Below are positions 1-12,400 of a stretch of 64,000 nucleotides of DNA, one piece after another. The notes below the pieces were generated by a model that was not told the DNA's origin, did no database searches, and worked only from the letters and a program-made list of their open reading frames with translations. Source of the DNA: Hippopus hippopus. Taxonomy: Eukaryota; Mollusca; Bivalvia; Cardiida; Cardiidae. How positions within the stretch are numbered: the stretch's first letter is position 1; each line of letters begins with the position of its first letter. The DNA is taken from positions 35,262,122-35,326,121 of the forward strand of contig OX328101.1 in assembly GCA_946811185.2 (NCBI GenBank), in the 5' to 3' direction. Made by a program: the position numbers and the translations under genes.

Positions 1-279
1 ACAACCCACAGAAAAAATTTAAAAAACATTGTTTCAAAAGGAGAAAATGCTGGTAACTGAGATTTTTCCACAAAGTTTTCTACCCTTCCAACGGCAAATT
101 ATATCATTTGAGTAAACCTAAATTTGTCCTCTGCAAATGCAAAAGTCTGAAACTTTGACATTTGGTCAAAAGATAAATGATGGGAAAATGAAAATAAAGC
201 CAATTTGAAGGTGAAAGAATTTTACACTAATGATAACCAATAATAAGGCTTTTAGGATAAGGAATCTCAATAAATTTAC

Positions 280-402
280 CCCTTTCTGCTATTACTCCAT
301 TGTATTTGAATATTTTCACTTTTGGTAGATGCATAAATCCAGCTACCAATGGCATCACTTCTATGGTTGTTGTGAAACCCCCTTTTGTGATGGAAAAAAC
401 AC
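280..402 (-). CDS. TRAPPC10: TRAPPC10 exon T (last seen)
   Basis: The acceptor is ttacag. Reads [20 protein letters not shown], then [12 protein letters not shown], matching the family's HMEVMPLFAGYLPLP...LFKY. I end it at donor GTAAAT (279-274), because family members continue for tens of residues with a conserved C-terminal tail. If that donor is not used, the frame runs 17 more codons to a stop at 227. Confidence 0.85.
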
Positions 403-3400
403 CTGTAAAACCATGAACATAGAAAATATGTAACTGCAACAAGATGTAATCTCATATTACTTCTTTTCCAAACAAAAAAATTTTAGACTTGTAAAAATTG
501 TTTTAGCATTTGCAGACGATGAAATAGAATAAACAAGAGGACCATGATGGACCTAAAGTTGCCCACCTAAGCCTTCTGACCAAACATGACCCTTTTAAAA
601 TCTCTTTCAAGATATTATCTAGACAAATATTTTAACAAACTTTTATGAGTATTGATATGAACTGTGTACTCTACAGTGTACACAAGCTTTTTCTAGAATT
701 TGTCTCAATGGCCTACTTTTTAGCCCCACATAGCATATTTCAAACTTGTTTAGATGTCATCTAGACAAACATTAAGACCATCTTTCATAAGTATTGGACA
801 GAAAACTTGGCCTCAAAGGTGTACACAAGGTTTTTCTCAGACTTGACCTGGTGACCTAATTTTTGATCCGAGATGTCAACTTCACACTAGTCCCTGATAT
901 CAGCAAGATGGACAATCTGACTAACAGTTACTTTCATGAGTATTTGACTAAAAATTTGGCTTCTAAAGTGTACACAAGGTTTATCTAAAATGTAACTAAT
1001 GACCTAGTTTTTGATTCCATATGACCCATTTTCAGACCCAACTGAGATATCAACAAGACAAACATTCTGACTAATATTCATAAGTGCTGGACAGAAAATG
1101 TCACCTCTAGAAGGTACACAATTTATTTCAAAAATTTGAAAACTCACAAAAGTACTGACGAATAATTTCAAGATAGACATCAAAGGAATTTCTGGTCGTT
1201 TAGAAGCGTGCAGACATATTATATCAGTATAAATCCTTATTCATCAACTAACAAGAAATTTTATTCCATGTTGCACTAGAAGCATTTGGGGTCGTAGACC
1301 TTAAGATATCATCAAGATAAATATTCTTGTCAACTTTAATGAGTACTCGATTGAAAAAGTTGCCTCCACAGTGTACATGAACTTTTTCAAATATTTGACC
1401 TAGTTTTTTACCCAAAACAGCCTATTTTCAGACTTGTCCAAGATATTATCAACACAAACATTTTGACTAATTTTCATGAGTATTTGGACTGAAAATGTCG
1501 CCTCTAGAGTATAAACAATTGTTTTTTAAATATTTGACCTGGGTACCTAGTTTTTGACTTCACATGACCCATATACAAAAAGCTCTGAGATATCATCAAC
1601 ACAAATATTCTGACAAAGTTTCAAGAGTATTTGTCTGAAAATATGGCCTCTGCCCAACATGATCCACTTTCAAATTTGTACAAGATAATATGGCTTGCAA
1701 CACGCGAAAAGGGGCATTCGGACATTTGCGTAAAGTGTCGTCTCGGATCAGCCTGCACAGTCTGCGCAGGCTAATCCGAGACGGCACTTTACGATTACAT
1801 TAGATTCTGTGCTACAGTAGACTTGTGCAAAACAGAAAATTACATAAAAACGGAAAGTGTTAGTTCGGGTCAATCTGCGCGGACTGCGCAGGCTGATCCG
1901 AGCCGACACTTTACACAAATGTCCGAATGCCCCTGTTCGTGTGGTGCAGGCCATATCAAGATGAACATTCTGATCAACTTTCATGAGTTTTGGACTAAAA
2001 ATGTGGCCTCTAGAGAGTACACAAGCTTTTTTTCTAAGATTTGACCATGTGACCTACTTTTTAACTGAAAATGACCCATTTTCAAACTCACCTAGGACAT
2101 AATCAAGACAAACAATCTAACCATTTTTCATAAATACAGGACTGAAAATTTGGATTTAGAGTGTACACAAGCTTTTTCTAAGATTTGTCCTTGTGGCCTT
2201 GTTTTGAAATAATGTGACGCATTTTTAAACTCGTCCAAGATATCATCAAGACAAACATTTTGATCCAGATTCATAAGTACTGAACTGAAAATGTGGTCTC
2301 TAGAGCATACACAAACTTTTTCTATGATTTGACCTAGTGACCAAGTTTTTGACCTACCATGACCCATTTTCGAACGCGTCTGAGATATCATCAAGACAAA
2401 TATTCTGACCAAGTTTCATGAAAATAGGACTGAAAATGTGGCCTCTAGAGTGTACACAAGCTTTTTCTAAGGTTTGACCTAGTGACCTAGTTTTTTACTG
2501 GACATGACCCATTTTCAAACTTGTCTGACATAATATCAAGACAAATATGCTGCCTCTAGAGCATACACAAGCTGAAAGTTGAAGACAGACATTGCACACC
2601 AGATGCAGTGTGATTGTATGGTGTTTAACGCCGTTTTCAACACTATTTCAGTTATATCGCAGCAGTCAGTGCACCTATCCATGCTTTCCTGGAGTTTCTG
2701 TTACCAGTACTCCGCAAAATATTCTTTCCAAGCCACTGCCTGCTTTCCTACATAACCATTGTCAAAACAATGGTCAGCAGTGGGAGAGGATTGAATCCTG
2801 TCGCAATGACTATCATCAATCTTCTGAAAGAAATTGGCCGAGCAGGGGATCGAACCCTCGAAATCCTGTTCTAGTCCTGTACAATACCAACTGAGCTATT
2901 TGGGCTCAGCAGACACAGTGCGATCACAAAAGCTCATCTTGAGCACTTTGTGCTCAGATGAGCTAAAAATAGAAGTTTAGTTTTGAGAGGGTAGAAAACA
3001 TGAAATAGAAAAAAAATACTGGTTACCAGCATTTCCTTCTTTTTCAGGAGGTTTTCAAAGCCTTCTATCTCAGGGTCGTTAAAAGTCAGGATTGTGTGGT
3101 AATGGGTAAACAACACTTTTCATTATTTCAAAACTGATTTTCCAAAAGGTTAGGACATTTCAAATACTGAATTATCCTTGTTTAATGATTAAAACAAAAT
3201 TTATAGAAAATTGATCTATACAAGTTCTTAATGATATTATATTAAATACATGCACACCAAAGTAAAGATTAAGGCAATTTTCTCTGAAATATCAAAGTAC
3301 ATCCTTTGATGATAATAGAGCAAAATCAAATCTTAGTAAAAAAGCAAACTGAACTGTCATCAATACCTGTTGATTTACCATGGCAACTCCAGTTTGTTTG

Positions 3401-6400
3401 ACCTTGAACTTCATATAAGTATTCCTGGTCAGAGGGAGTTTTCATATGTGGCATCTGGAATACCTGGATTTTCAGAGTAGCAGGATTTCCCACTTTACAA
3501 TTCTTCTCGTCCACATTTGGTATCACATCTGTCTTTACTGTAAACATTGTCTGTGAAAAAAAAAAGACGACATAAAAAAAAGAGAACAAGATAAATAAAG
3601 TTAACAATTTTGTTGATAAGGATTTCTATAGGGAAAATCAAATAAGCTAGGCTCTATGAAAAGGGGGTTTAATGCATCCGCAAAAAGTATCCATCCAGGT
3701 CAGCCTGCACAGATTGTGCACTGGTCAGTTTTCAGCATGTCAAAAGACAAGTCTACTTTATGATTCACTAGGCTGTTAGACAAACAGAATTTCATGGATC
3801 CATAATTATTTGACAACTTACTTGGTATTTTGGATCACAGAGCTGCATTAAACCCCCTTTTGGCACAGTATTGCTCAAATTCATGCCTCAGCAAAACTCA
3901 AAAGAAGGCTTATCTTCTATGATAATTTAGGTACAAAACGACAGAACCTTGATGGTCCAATATCGCTAATAAGCGATACCAATAACTGGACTTTTACACT
4001 GCAAAAGATACTTCACTTTCAATCTAAAGCTTGGATCTGTCTTCATGTTTAGTTACAGTGCCCTTGACTAATAAATCAGCCAAAAATTAAAGGTATGTTC
4101 ATAATCCACATATCAAGATCTGTCACAAGGCAAATTTTCATAAAATGAGCTAATATGATCGCTTAAGTTGTCACATATTCCATTCTTTTTCTCTAAATTC
4201 ATACATGGGTCCTAGCCTCCATTTGCCATGAAATGATGGTGTGTGCTTAACCCATAACCAAACAATCCCAACTTTTAAAGATTCTATTAGAGAAGACTCT
4301 TGAAAAATATTTTTTTTTTTTTTTATAAGACATAATGTTTAAGAAATCCAAGCCCAATGACAGAACTTTTCCAAGGACCCTCAAAGAAGTTGTAAATCTG
4401 AGCAAATGGAAATTTTTGTATAGAGACAAGGCAATAAAGTCTGACAAAGGAACTATCATTTCATCTTATTTCCCCATTTACCTCAATGTTCTTGAGCAAT
4501 TTTTGCAGCATAGGGGAACACCGAGTAAATTTGGACCAACATTATCAATCCAGACAGTTTTCTATCTTTTGACGAATAGTTGGACCAATTCCTCAAACCT
4601 TTACCTCCTTGAAATGGGGGTTTCTGTCCTCTTTAAGGAATTCCATGAAGTAACTACCTTATGAAAATGTTGACTTATTTTGTGTTTCCTAAAGTCATCC
4701 AACCCCCCATTCTTTTCAGTCCTTGGCCTACTTAAAAAAAAGGCAGATTCACGCAGGCCCCATTGTCAAAACAATAAAATAAACAATATGAAGGAAAACA
4801 AATATGTATGTGATGCTCAATAACAAATGAATTAAGAAGCAACACAATCACAGCAATTTGAGTTATTTTCAAAAAGAAATAATTCAATATTAGTTGTTTT
4901 CATGAACATTGGCGAATTCTGATTGGCTGAAAATTTTTTTTCATAGCTCCATGAAAAAAAAAAAAATTTAGCGGTGCCGGAACTACTTTTGCATTCAAAC
5001 TGATGTAAACAAACATGTATACGAGATTTCATAATGTTTTTCTTTCTGATTTTAGATCTTTATCGAGTCCGAAGTTCAAACTGCTGGCTGAATTTATTTT
5101 CTCTGAATATCAAAAAAGAAATCCAACCGTAAATTCAAAGAGAGAGCTGAAACCTCATTGTCACTTTGCTGTGTTCTAACAATCTTATTTTCAACTTAAG
5201 TCTAGCGTATTGTACTTCTAATAATAAATCGACTAAATCTGCAAATGTTCAATACTATAATGACGTCACGAATTTACGTCATTGTTACGTCATGAACGAG
5301 CAGTTTTACCGCGCTATGAAATATGAATGAAATGGACATTAGATAAATACGCAATGTTGGATTTACAGTAAAGAAAGAAGTTAGTGTTATTTAAGTGCAT
5401 ATTTGTTGTCTGTGATATTGAATTATAAGGAATGAAGAGAATTTTTTTTGTTTTCATGGAGGTATGAAAAAAAAAAGACCTAATCACACTGTATGAAACC
5501 GCTTCGTGGTCTCATACAGTGTGATTAGGTTTTTTTTTTTCATACCTCCATGAAAACAAAAAAAATTCTCTTCATTCCTTAAATAAATGAGAAAATAAGG
5601 AAACTTTTCATACTTCCCACACTATTCTCTAGATATTGTATAAATTCAGACTGGCCGAAATGAAGGTATTTATTGGTATAAATGGATGGCTTACGAAAGG
5701 ATTTATTCCCATAGGTCCTTCCAAAAACCCTTTTGCTGTAAAAAGGACAAAACCCATTTTGTTGAGAAGGGTTGATAAAGGTTCATTTTAATTTTGACAA
5801 AAGATGTTAAAGGAAAATCCTTGGAATAACAAAATGATTTAGGAACAATTATTCTTATCAATACATTGCATGTCAATAATCAACTGTTAGAAGAGCATAT
5901 TATGCAGACTGATAATTCTCATCTCCTAAAATCTCACATTGATAATTTAGTTTTTTTAACAAAAAAATTACAGTACCTGAATTTTACCCTTTGATATTTG
6001 ACATGCCCAGGTTTCCCCTCCTTTGTGTCAGTATCTTCCCTATCGCATCCAAATTTACCCGTTTTACAATAAGCTCAAAAATCATGCCTTTTCAAAAATC
6101 TTGGCTCATATTTCACTAGACATTTTGCTAATGACATGCAAGTAAAATGAAAGCCCAAATGTGTAACAGTAGACTTGTGTCCGAGTTTCACTGCTTTACC
6201 GCATAATCAAGCCTCAACGAAGGTGCTGCCAAAAATTGTTTGAATTTACCCCACTCATCAAAGCCTGTTCAGATTCATGTAAAAGTTTCTAGCTCACCAA
6301 AAAATCAGCAATACTGAAACTGTATTCTACATCTCTTCCCACACTGTCTAGGTTGGATAGCAGATTATGGTAACTCATTGTGAACTTCAGATCCACTTGA

Positions 6401-9400
6401 TTCAGTTCGGCTGTGTTAGGTTTCAGTTGCCAAACAATAGAGGCTGTTTGTTCTTCATTTACTTTCTAGAAATACAAAGAGGGAACGTTTATGAAAAAGG
6501 GGCAACATCTCTTTGCTTACTTTTTATATTATATTTCATGTCTATTTTTAGAAATGTTATGGGTAAAGAAATGTTGTAATTTAAGCTGGGGGGAATTATT
6601 TCCCCGTCACAGTGAATATTTTCCTCCTGCCGAAAATCTGGAACTACTTTTTTAAGTTTTTTAAGTTTTTAAGTTTTAAAAGTGGCATTTGTTGACAAAA
6701 TAATCAGTGGAAATATAATATATAATTTATTTCATCAGCTTGTGGTTAATATGGGGAAATATTTGCCTCAAAAGGGAAATGTCTGCGAAAATAACTCGTG
6801 CCTTACGGCACTCGTTATTTTCGCAGACCTTTCCCTTTTTCGGCAAATATTTCCCAATATTAACCACAAGCTGATGAAATAAACTCTATTTATTAGTGTT
6901 TGATTCAGCTTTTACACTACTTACAAATGAGCCATGCTCAAAAAGGGGTTTAAAACATCTCTGTGATGATTATACCAACAGGACATCACAAAATTCATAA
7001 AATCTATCTCGTCTAACATTCTACTGAATCTTGAGGTAGAATAGTATGTTGACATACAGAAAATTTACTACTGGCAAAAAGTTCTGACACATGTCAGCCT
7101 GAAATGACTGTGCGGCCTGACGTGGGTCAATATTTTTGCAGATGCATTAAGCCCTAATTTCACAGAGCAAGGCTCAAATATTTTCTGTACATGGCTTAGT
7201 TTAAAGTCCACCTTTGCTTTACAAAATATAGATTTTGTAGAGATCTGTGTTAAAACTTTTGCTTTTACCTATTTTTTGATTAAGTAGCAGACTACAGAGT
7301 GCAGTTAACAATTATTTAGCCTTTACTGCAGAAAATGTACAAGTTGTCAATGAATTCATACCAGTTTTTGATTACTTTTGTTCAACAGCACAAGCTCTAC
7401 ATTTTTAGTATTTGTAGCCTCAAGCTTCCAGTTTTTCAGTTGAAATTCCATCTTGCACAATCCATGGACCAATAGTTGCACATACTTCCTATATAAAGAA
7501 ACAAGAGCACCACATGTGGGTGCCAATGTTCAGCTTCGGTTGCTTGTTCTTCAGTGAACATTCAGAGTCAAAAAAGGAGATAACTGTGTCAAAAATACTT
7601 TGATGGTTACCTGACCTTATTGTATTGGTTTCCCTTATGATAGTTACCAACTTGTCCAAGTTTGAAGTAAATATCTTCAGTAATAAGAGATATTATAAAA
7701 TGTTAAAATTTGTGAACAGTGATGCAGACAACGCCAGGGCTACAACAATAACTCGACATTTTCAAAAACAGCTGAGCTAAAAATGTACATGAAGTTCCTG
7801 TTATAAAACTGCTATAATTCTAGATGTGGCATGTTAAAAGAAAGATGCTGTACCTATATAGCTATGAGAGGACAATTTTTTGTATTTTTCATCTGAAAGG
7901 CTTTTTTTTTCACATTGTTGCAAACAAAAAAATATGAATCTCATTTTATCACAGTCTTTCTCTTAAATTCCTGTAATAAACCCTAATTCATGTTGATGGT
8001 CACTTTGATGCTTGCGATATTGTATGCCATTAATCTAGTTAAAGGTTGGGAGAAATGAAGGGTAAAAAGTAATACAAAGTAGATCACTCAAATGCAAATT
8101 TGTCAAATCAAGTAAAAATGGGAAAGGTATATCTAATTTGAAAGAATAAACTGAATTAAACTTACATGTCTCTAGCTGTGTGTAGCTTATGACTTATGTA
8201 AAATGCATTTTGAAAGCATAGAATTGTCATCAAGGGTCTGGGAAGCCAAGAACAGTCAAATGCAACCTGAAAAAGGTCAAAAGGCATCCAAATATATGAG
8301 CCATGCTCTGTGAAAAGGGGGCTTAGTGCATCTGTAATAGGTATCGACCCAGGTCAGCCTGCACAGTCCATGCAAACTGACCTGGGCTGAAACGTTTTGC
8401 TGTTGGTCAACTTTCTGCAGCTCAGAGGACCAGTCTACCTCATGATTCAGTTGGTAATTATACAAAACAGGTTTTATGGATCCGTATTATAAATTGATTT
8501 GCTTGGTATAATGCATCACAGAGATGCCTTTAGTCCCCTTTTGCCAGAGTATGGCTCATATGTATATGCTTGGCTACTTTAACTCCCAATAAAAGTTTAA
8601 AGTTGACCTTGAATCCATGTAAAATCAAAGCTTAACCCTTTACCACACAATGACGACTTTTGACACCCCTGATAGAGAAGGCTTTTCCCACAATGTTTTC
8701 TATCCTATCAAAGAAAAATCATTTCATATGATCCACGTTGAAACTGTCCTCTGCAAATGCTTTCAATTCAGACAGGTCTAAAATTGGTCGTGTGGTAAAG
8801 GGTTAACTAATCTAACCCTAATAAACCCAACAATTTCAGACAAGAAATTGGATCTAGTTAAGTTCACTTCAAAGCTGCTTTCGTCTATAGTATTTTAGCA
8901 AAGCTGACAGTGTAGATCAAAGATCAGACTGCACATTTTGTGCAGTTTGATCTTGATAGCAAAGGTAACTATAGTTGTGAAAGGCACTTTAAATGTTTAA
9001 GTCAAAATATAAGCTTATCTCCTCATATAAATTTGCTGACCACTCTGACTCCATGTAAGAAAGGGGAAACAAATATGAATTTAGGTTAAATAGATTATAA
9101 CTTCATTATTATTATACAAATGTATATATTCATGTCATCCGTGGAGGTTATCACACAAATATAAACTAGAGCTGTCACTGAATGTGACTTAATACCACCG
9201 CCAGCGCTTTGACAGAAACACGCAATTACTAGTATTACTAGAAGTAGACGGACACACGGACGGGCTGATTCCAGTATACTCCCGAAAACATTCGTTTTGC
9301 GGGGATATAAAAAGCAACAGCAGGTCTAAAACAAGAGGGCCACTGTCCCTATAACACTCACCCAAGTAAAGTTATCTAGGGTTGATACAGCTGCAGAGAT

Positions 9401-12400
9401 CCTGATCGTGATGGTGTAAAACATATGAGATTAAGTGACCTACTTTTTGACCAGGCATGACCCAGTTACCAACTTGTCCCAGATATCAACAAGACAAACA
9501 TTCTGATCAAATTTCAAGACTTTCAGGCTGAAAATGTAGCCTCTAGACTGCACACAAGGTTTTTCTTAGATTTGGCCCAGTATCCTACTTTTTGACCCAA
9601 TTTCAAACTTGTCCAAGAAATCATGATGTAGATCTACTACAATTTAAAAAAAGTAAATTCATAATTTTCTAGCCTTGAATATGAGTAAAGATCTTGTTCC
9701 CAGCACTTTTGGTAACATCTTGCATAAAAAAAAATATTTTTTCAACAATTACAATCATGACATCTCAAGTTTTGTGCAAGTCAGAGCTGAATTACCAGGA
9801 TTCTTTGATCACATCAATCAACAGGTGATTTTTCTCAGGATTCTGGTAAAAAAAACTGGTAAAAGGTATCAATTTCTGAACACACAGGGGACAAATTTTT
9901 TGGTGGTTATAAAAAATCATCACTGTCAATATCCTGGAGTGATAAGTTTTGACACTTTTAAGCCATTCAGCTTTTATATCATTAGTTTTGTTCACTTCTG
10001 ATATAAATAAATGGTTTTTCTACCAAGCTCTATGTTGTGGGTACTCATTAGAACTGTCTATGAATGATGTTAATAAGTACCATAACATATGGTTTCAAGA
10101 ACAAAGGGAGAATTTAGCATACAGTTACACTCAGTTATCTGGATCACTAATTCATCCTTAAGTAGTTTCAATTTTAAAAGTAGTAAATATTTTCAAACAA
10201 TACGTAAGGTGTAAGCCTTAAGGTGTAATAACATTCTATTAATGTCGATAGACTCTTGCCATATGACTGTAACCTGACTTTAGAAAAGAGATACATGTCA
10301 AACTTTGTATCAGTATTTTTTTACCCCAATGGTTGCAGATACAAAATTTAGACTTGTGCAAGTCTTGAAATTTTTGACATTAGTAAAATACAGTGGATCT
10401 TGTACATGCGACCACATGTTTTAAGCGACTTTTGTCCTAAACGATCATTTTTAAGTCCGCCCAAGCTATTTTCTTCTATTATTATGTTGTATTGAGCGAC
10501 TTTTGTCCTACTAGTATGTGACCAACGACCACCAATTTCCGGCCCCAAAAAGCCATTGAAATTTCATTAAATGACCCATCAAAACTCGTCTTCATAATAG
10601 TGGAATCTTATTGACAGTCAAGTTAGATAACAACCTCTGACTTATCCTAATCAAGACATCACCAGTGTTGTTCCTAGGTCAAAAATATTAGGGGACACCA
10701 GTGTCCCCCCGAGTAAAATTTTAGGGGACATTCTGTAAAATAGAGGAACAAAGACCACTTCAAATAAAAATGACTTCATGCCTGTGAAGTGTACTTGTAT
10801 GCATGTTACTACAACCCTCGTTACAAACAAATGGTTTTGAAAGTTTCAAACCAGACTTGCAACGAACTTGACATATACCCAATAGAATCATTCACGCGTA
10901 CCCATGTGAATTTGCCCGGCCACTCCTGAAATTTCTATTTTTCTGTTTGGATTTAGAGCAAGATTCTTCCACTATTACTGCTGTTATTAGTCTATTTCCC
11001 AATTAACCTTCTGAAGTAAGAAAATTCGTAGCTGATGATGTTCACACGCCATGACGTAAACATACTGCTTTACAAAATATTGTTAAATGTAAGGCGACAA
11101 TAACTTGATAAGATAGACGCAGTCTTGTCATTTTACATACCCCTACAGACTGGTCACCAATATTATGCTCAAAAGTACTTGACAACTACTGGAAAAAATC
11201 GAGACACGGTCTATGATTCACTATTCTACTACAGTACAGAACAGAATGGAGTACTGTATTGCATGTATTGGACAATGTATAGTCTTAGATGTGCTTATCT
11301 GGTTTAAAATGGCCTTATCAAATCTTGATTTAATTAACATAGTTACATTTGGAGCTAAACTTCTTACCTGTGTTACATAATTGAAATCAACATTCAATAA
11401 GGAATACAAGCTAATGTACTTAAAAGAAATGTATTCAACACTGTTTTGGTCAGAATTTTAATTTAAGTCAAAGGTAGTTTAATGATTAAACTGTTTGCTA
11501 TTCGCAATATGATCTGTATCTACACATTCATAATCCAGCATATTTTTCAAGCACCAAGTGTAAAGGTTAATGTCGAAATGAAACTGATGACAAGTACTAT
11601 TTTTAATTGGTTGTGCAGATGTTATTTAACAAGATTAAATGCTTAACAAGGGTAGATGTTCAAGAGAACATCCTTGCTTTTTATTAGTATTTCATATATT
11701 TTTACCTTTTTCCCCTACTGCAGTGTAAGACATTTTACGTATCCTTCCAAGCAAAAAGCTAGCACTGATTATTCCATTGTGTAAATAGCACATTGATCAA
11801 AACTGTTTTCACAAGTCCCAGCGTCAATTATTATAATAATACAAACTTTTAGCCTCTGCGTATATCTCATGTCAGAGGCATACATGCGCAAATCACAATT
11901 TTTTGCCTTTTTCTTGAATATTACGAACATTTTAAACACAAAATATACAGAAATGATTGCACCTCTCCAACATTAACAGCCGTTAAGTTAGGAGCTGAAA
12001 AAGGGGACAGCATGTCTGCACATCGGGCCAAAAAAATGGGATGACCTGATTGGTCAAATATCGATTCCAACGGATCCATGTATTCAACCTGGGACAGGTG
12101 TGGAATAAGAAGTTGTTCTTGAGTACAACAAGCCTTTTCGACAGACTTATATTCATATTTACACAGTATGTGTCTTTTCATGAATTTCTTGCCATGTATC
12201 CCAGAAACTTAAGAGTAGTTTTGTTCAAAAGGTTGGTCATGCTGAGATTTCTACTTTGAACTACTTTCGGTTTCTTCTTTCACTTATACACTTCTGTTGG
12301 TCCTAAAAATGGTTTTTAATTGAAAAAGCATTTTCTTCATACTTTATCAACAGTGGTAAATATTGTTTTTGTATAGAATAGATCTACCTTTGAAGAATTA

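Noticed and set aside
2835..2905. tRNA gene on the minus strand
   Set aside because: A and B boxes are present, but the cloverleaf is degraded and it is joined to a MetaSINE body, so it is a SINE head.
6682..6882. Plus-strand 66-codon ORF
   Set aside because: Produced by reading through a near-perfect hairpin.
10348..10548. Minus-strand ORF as a TRAPPC10 exon
   Set aside because: Words recur near 12.5 kb and no phase-compatible borders or family similarity were found.
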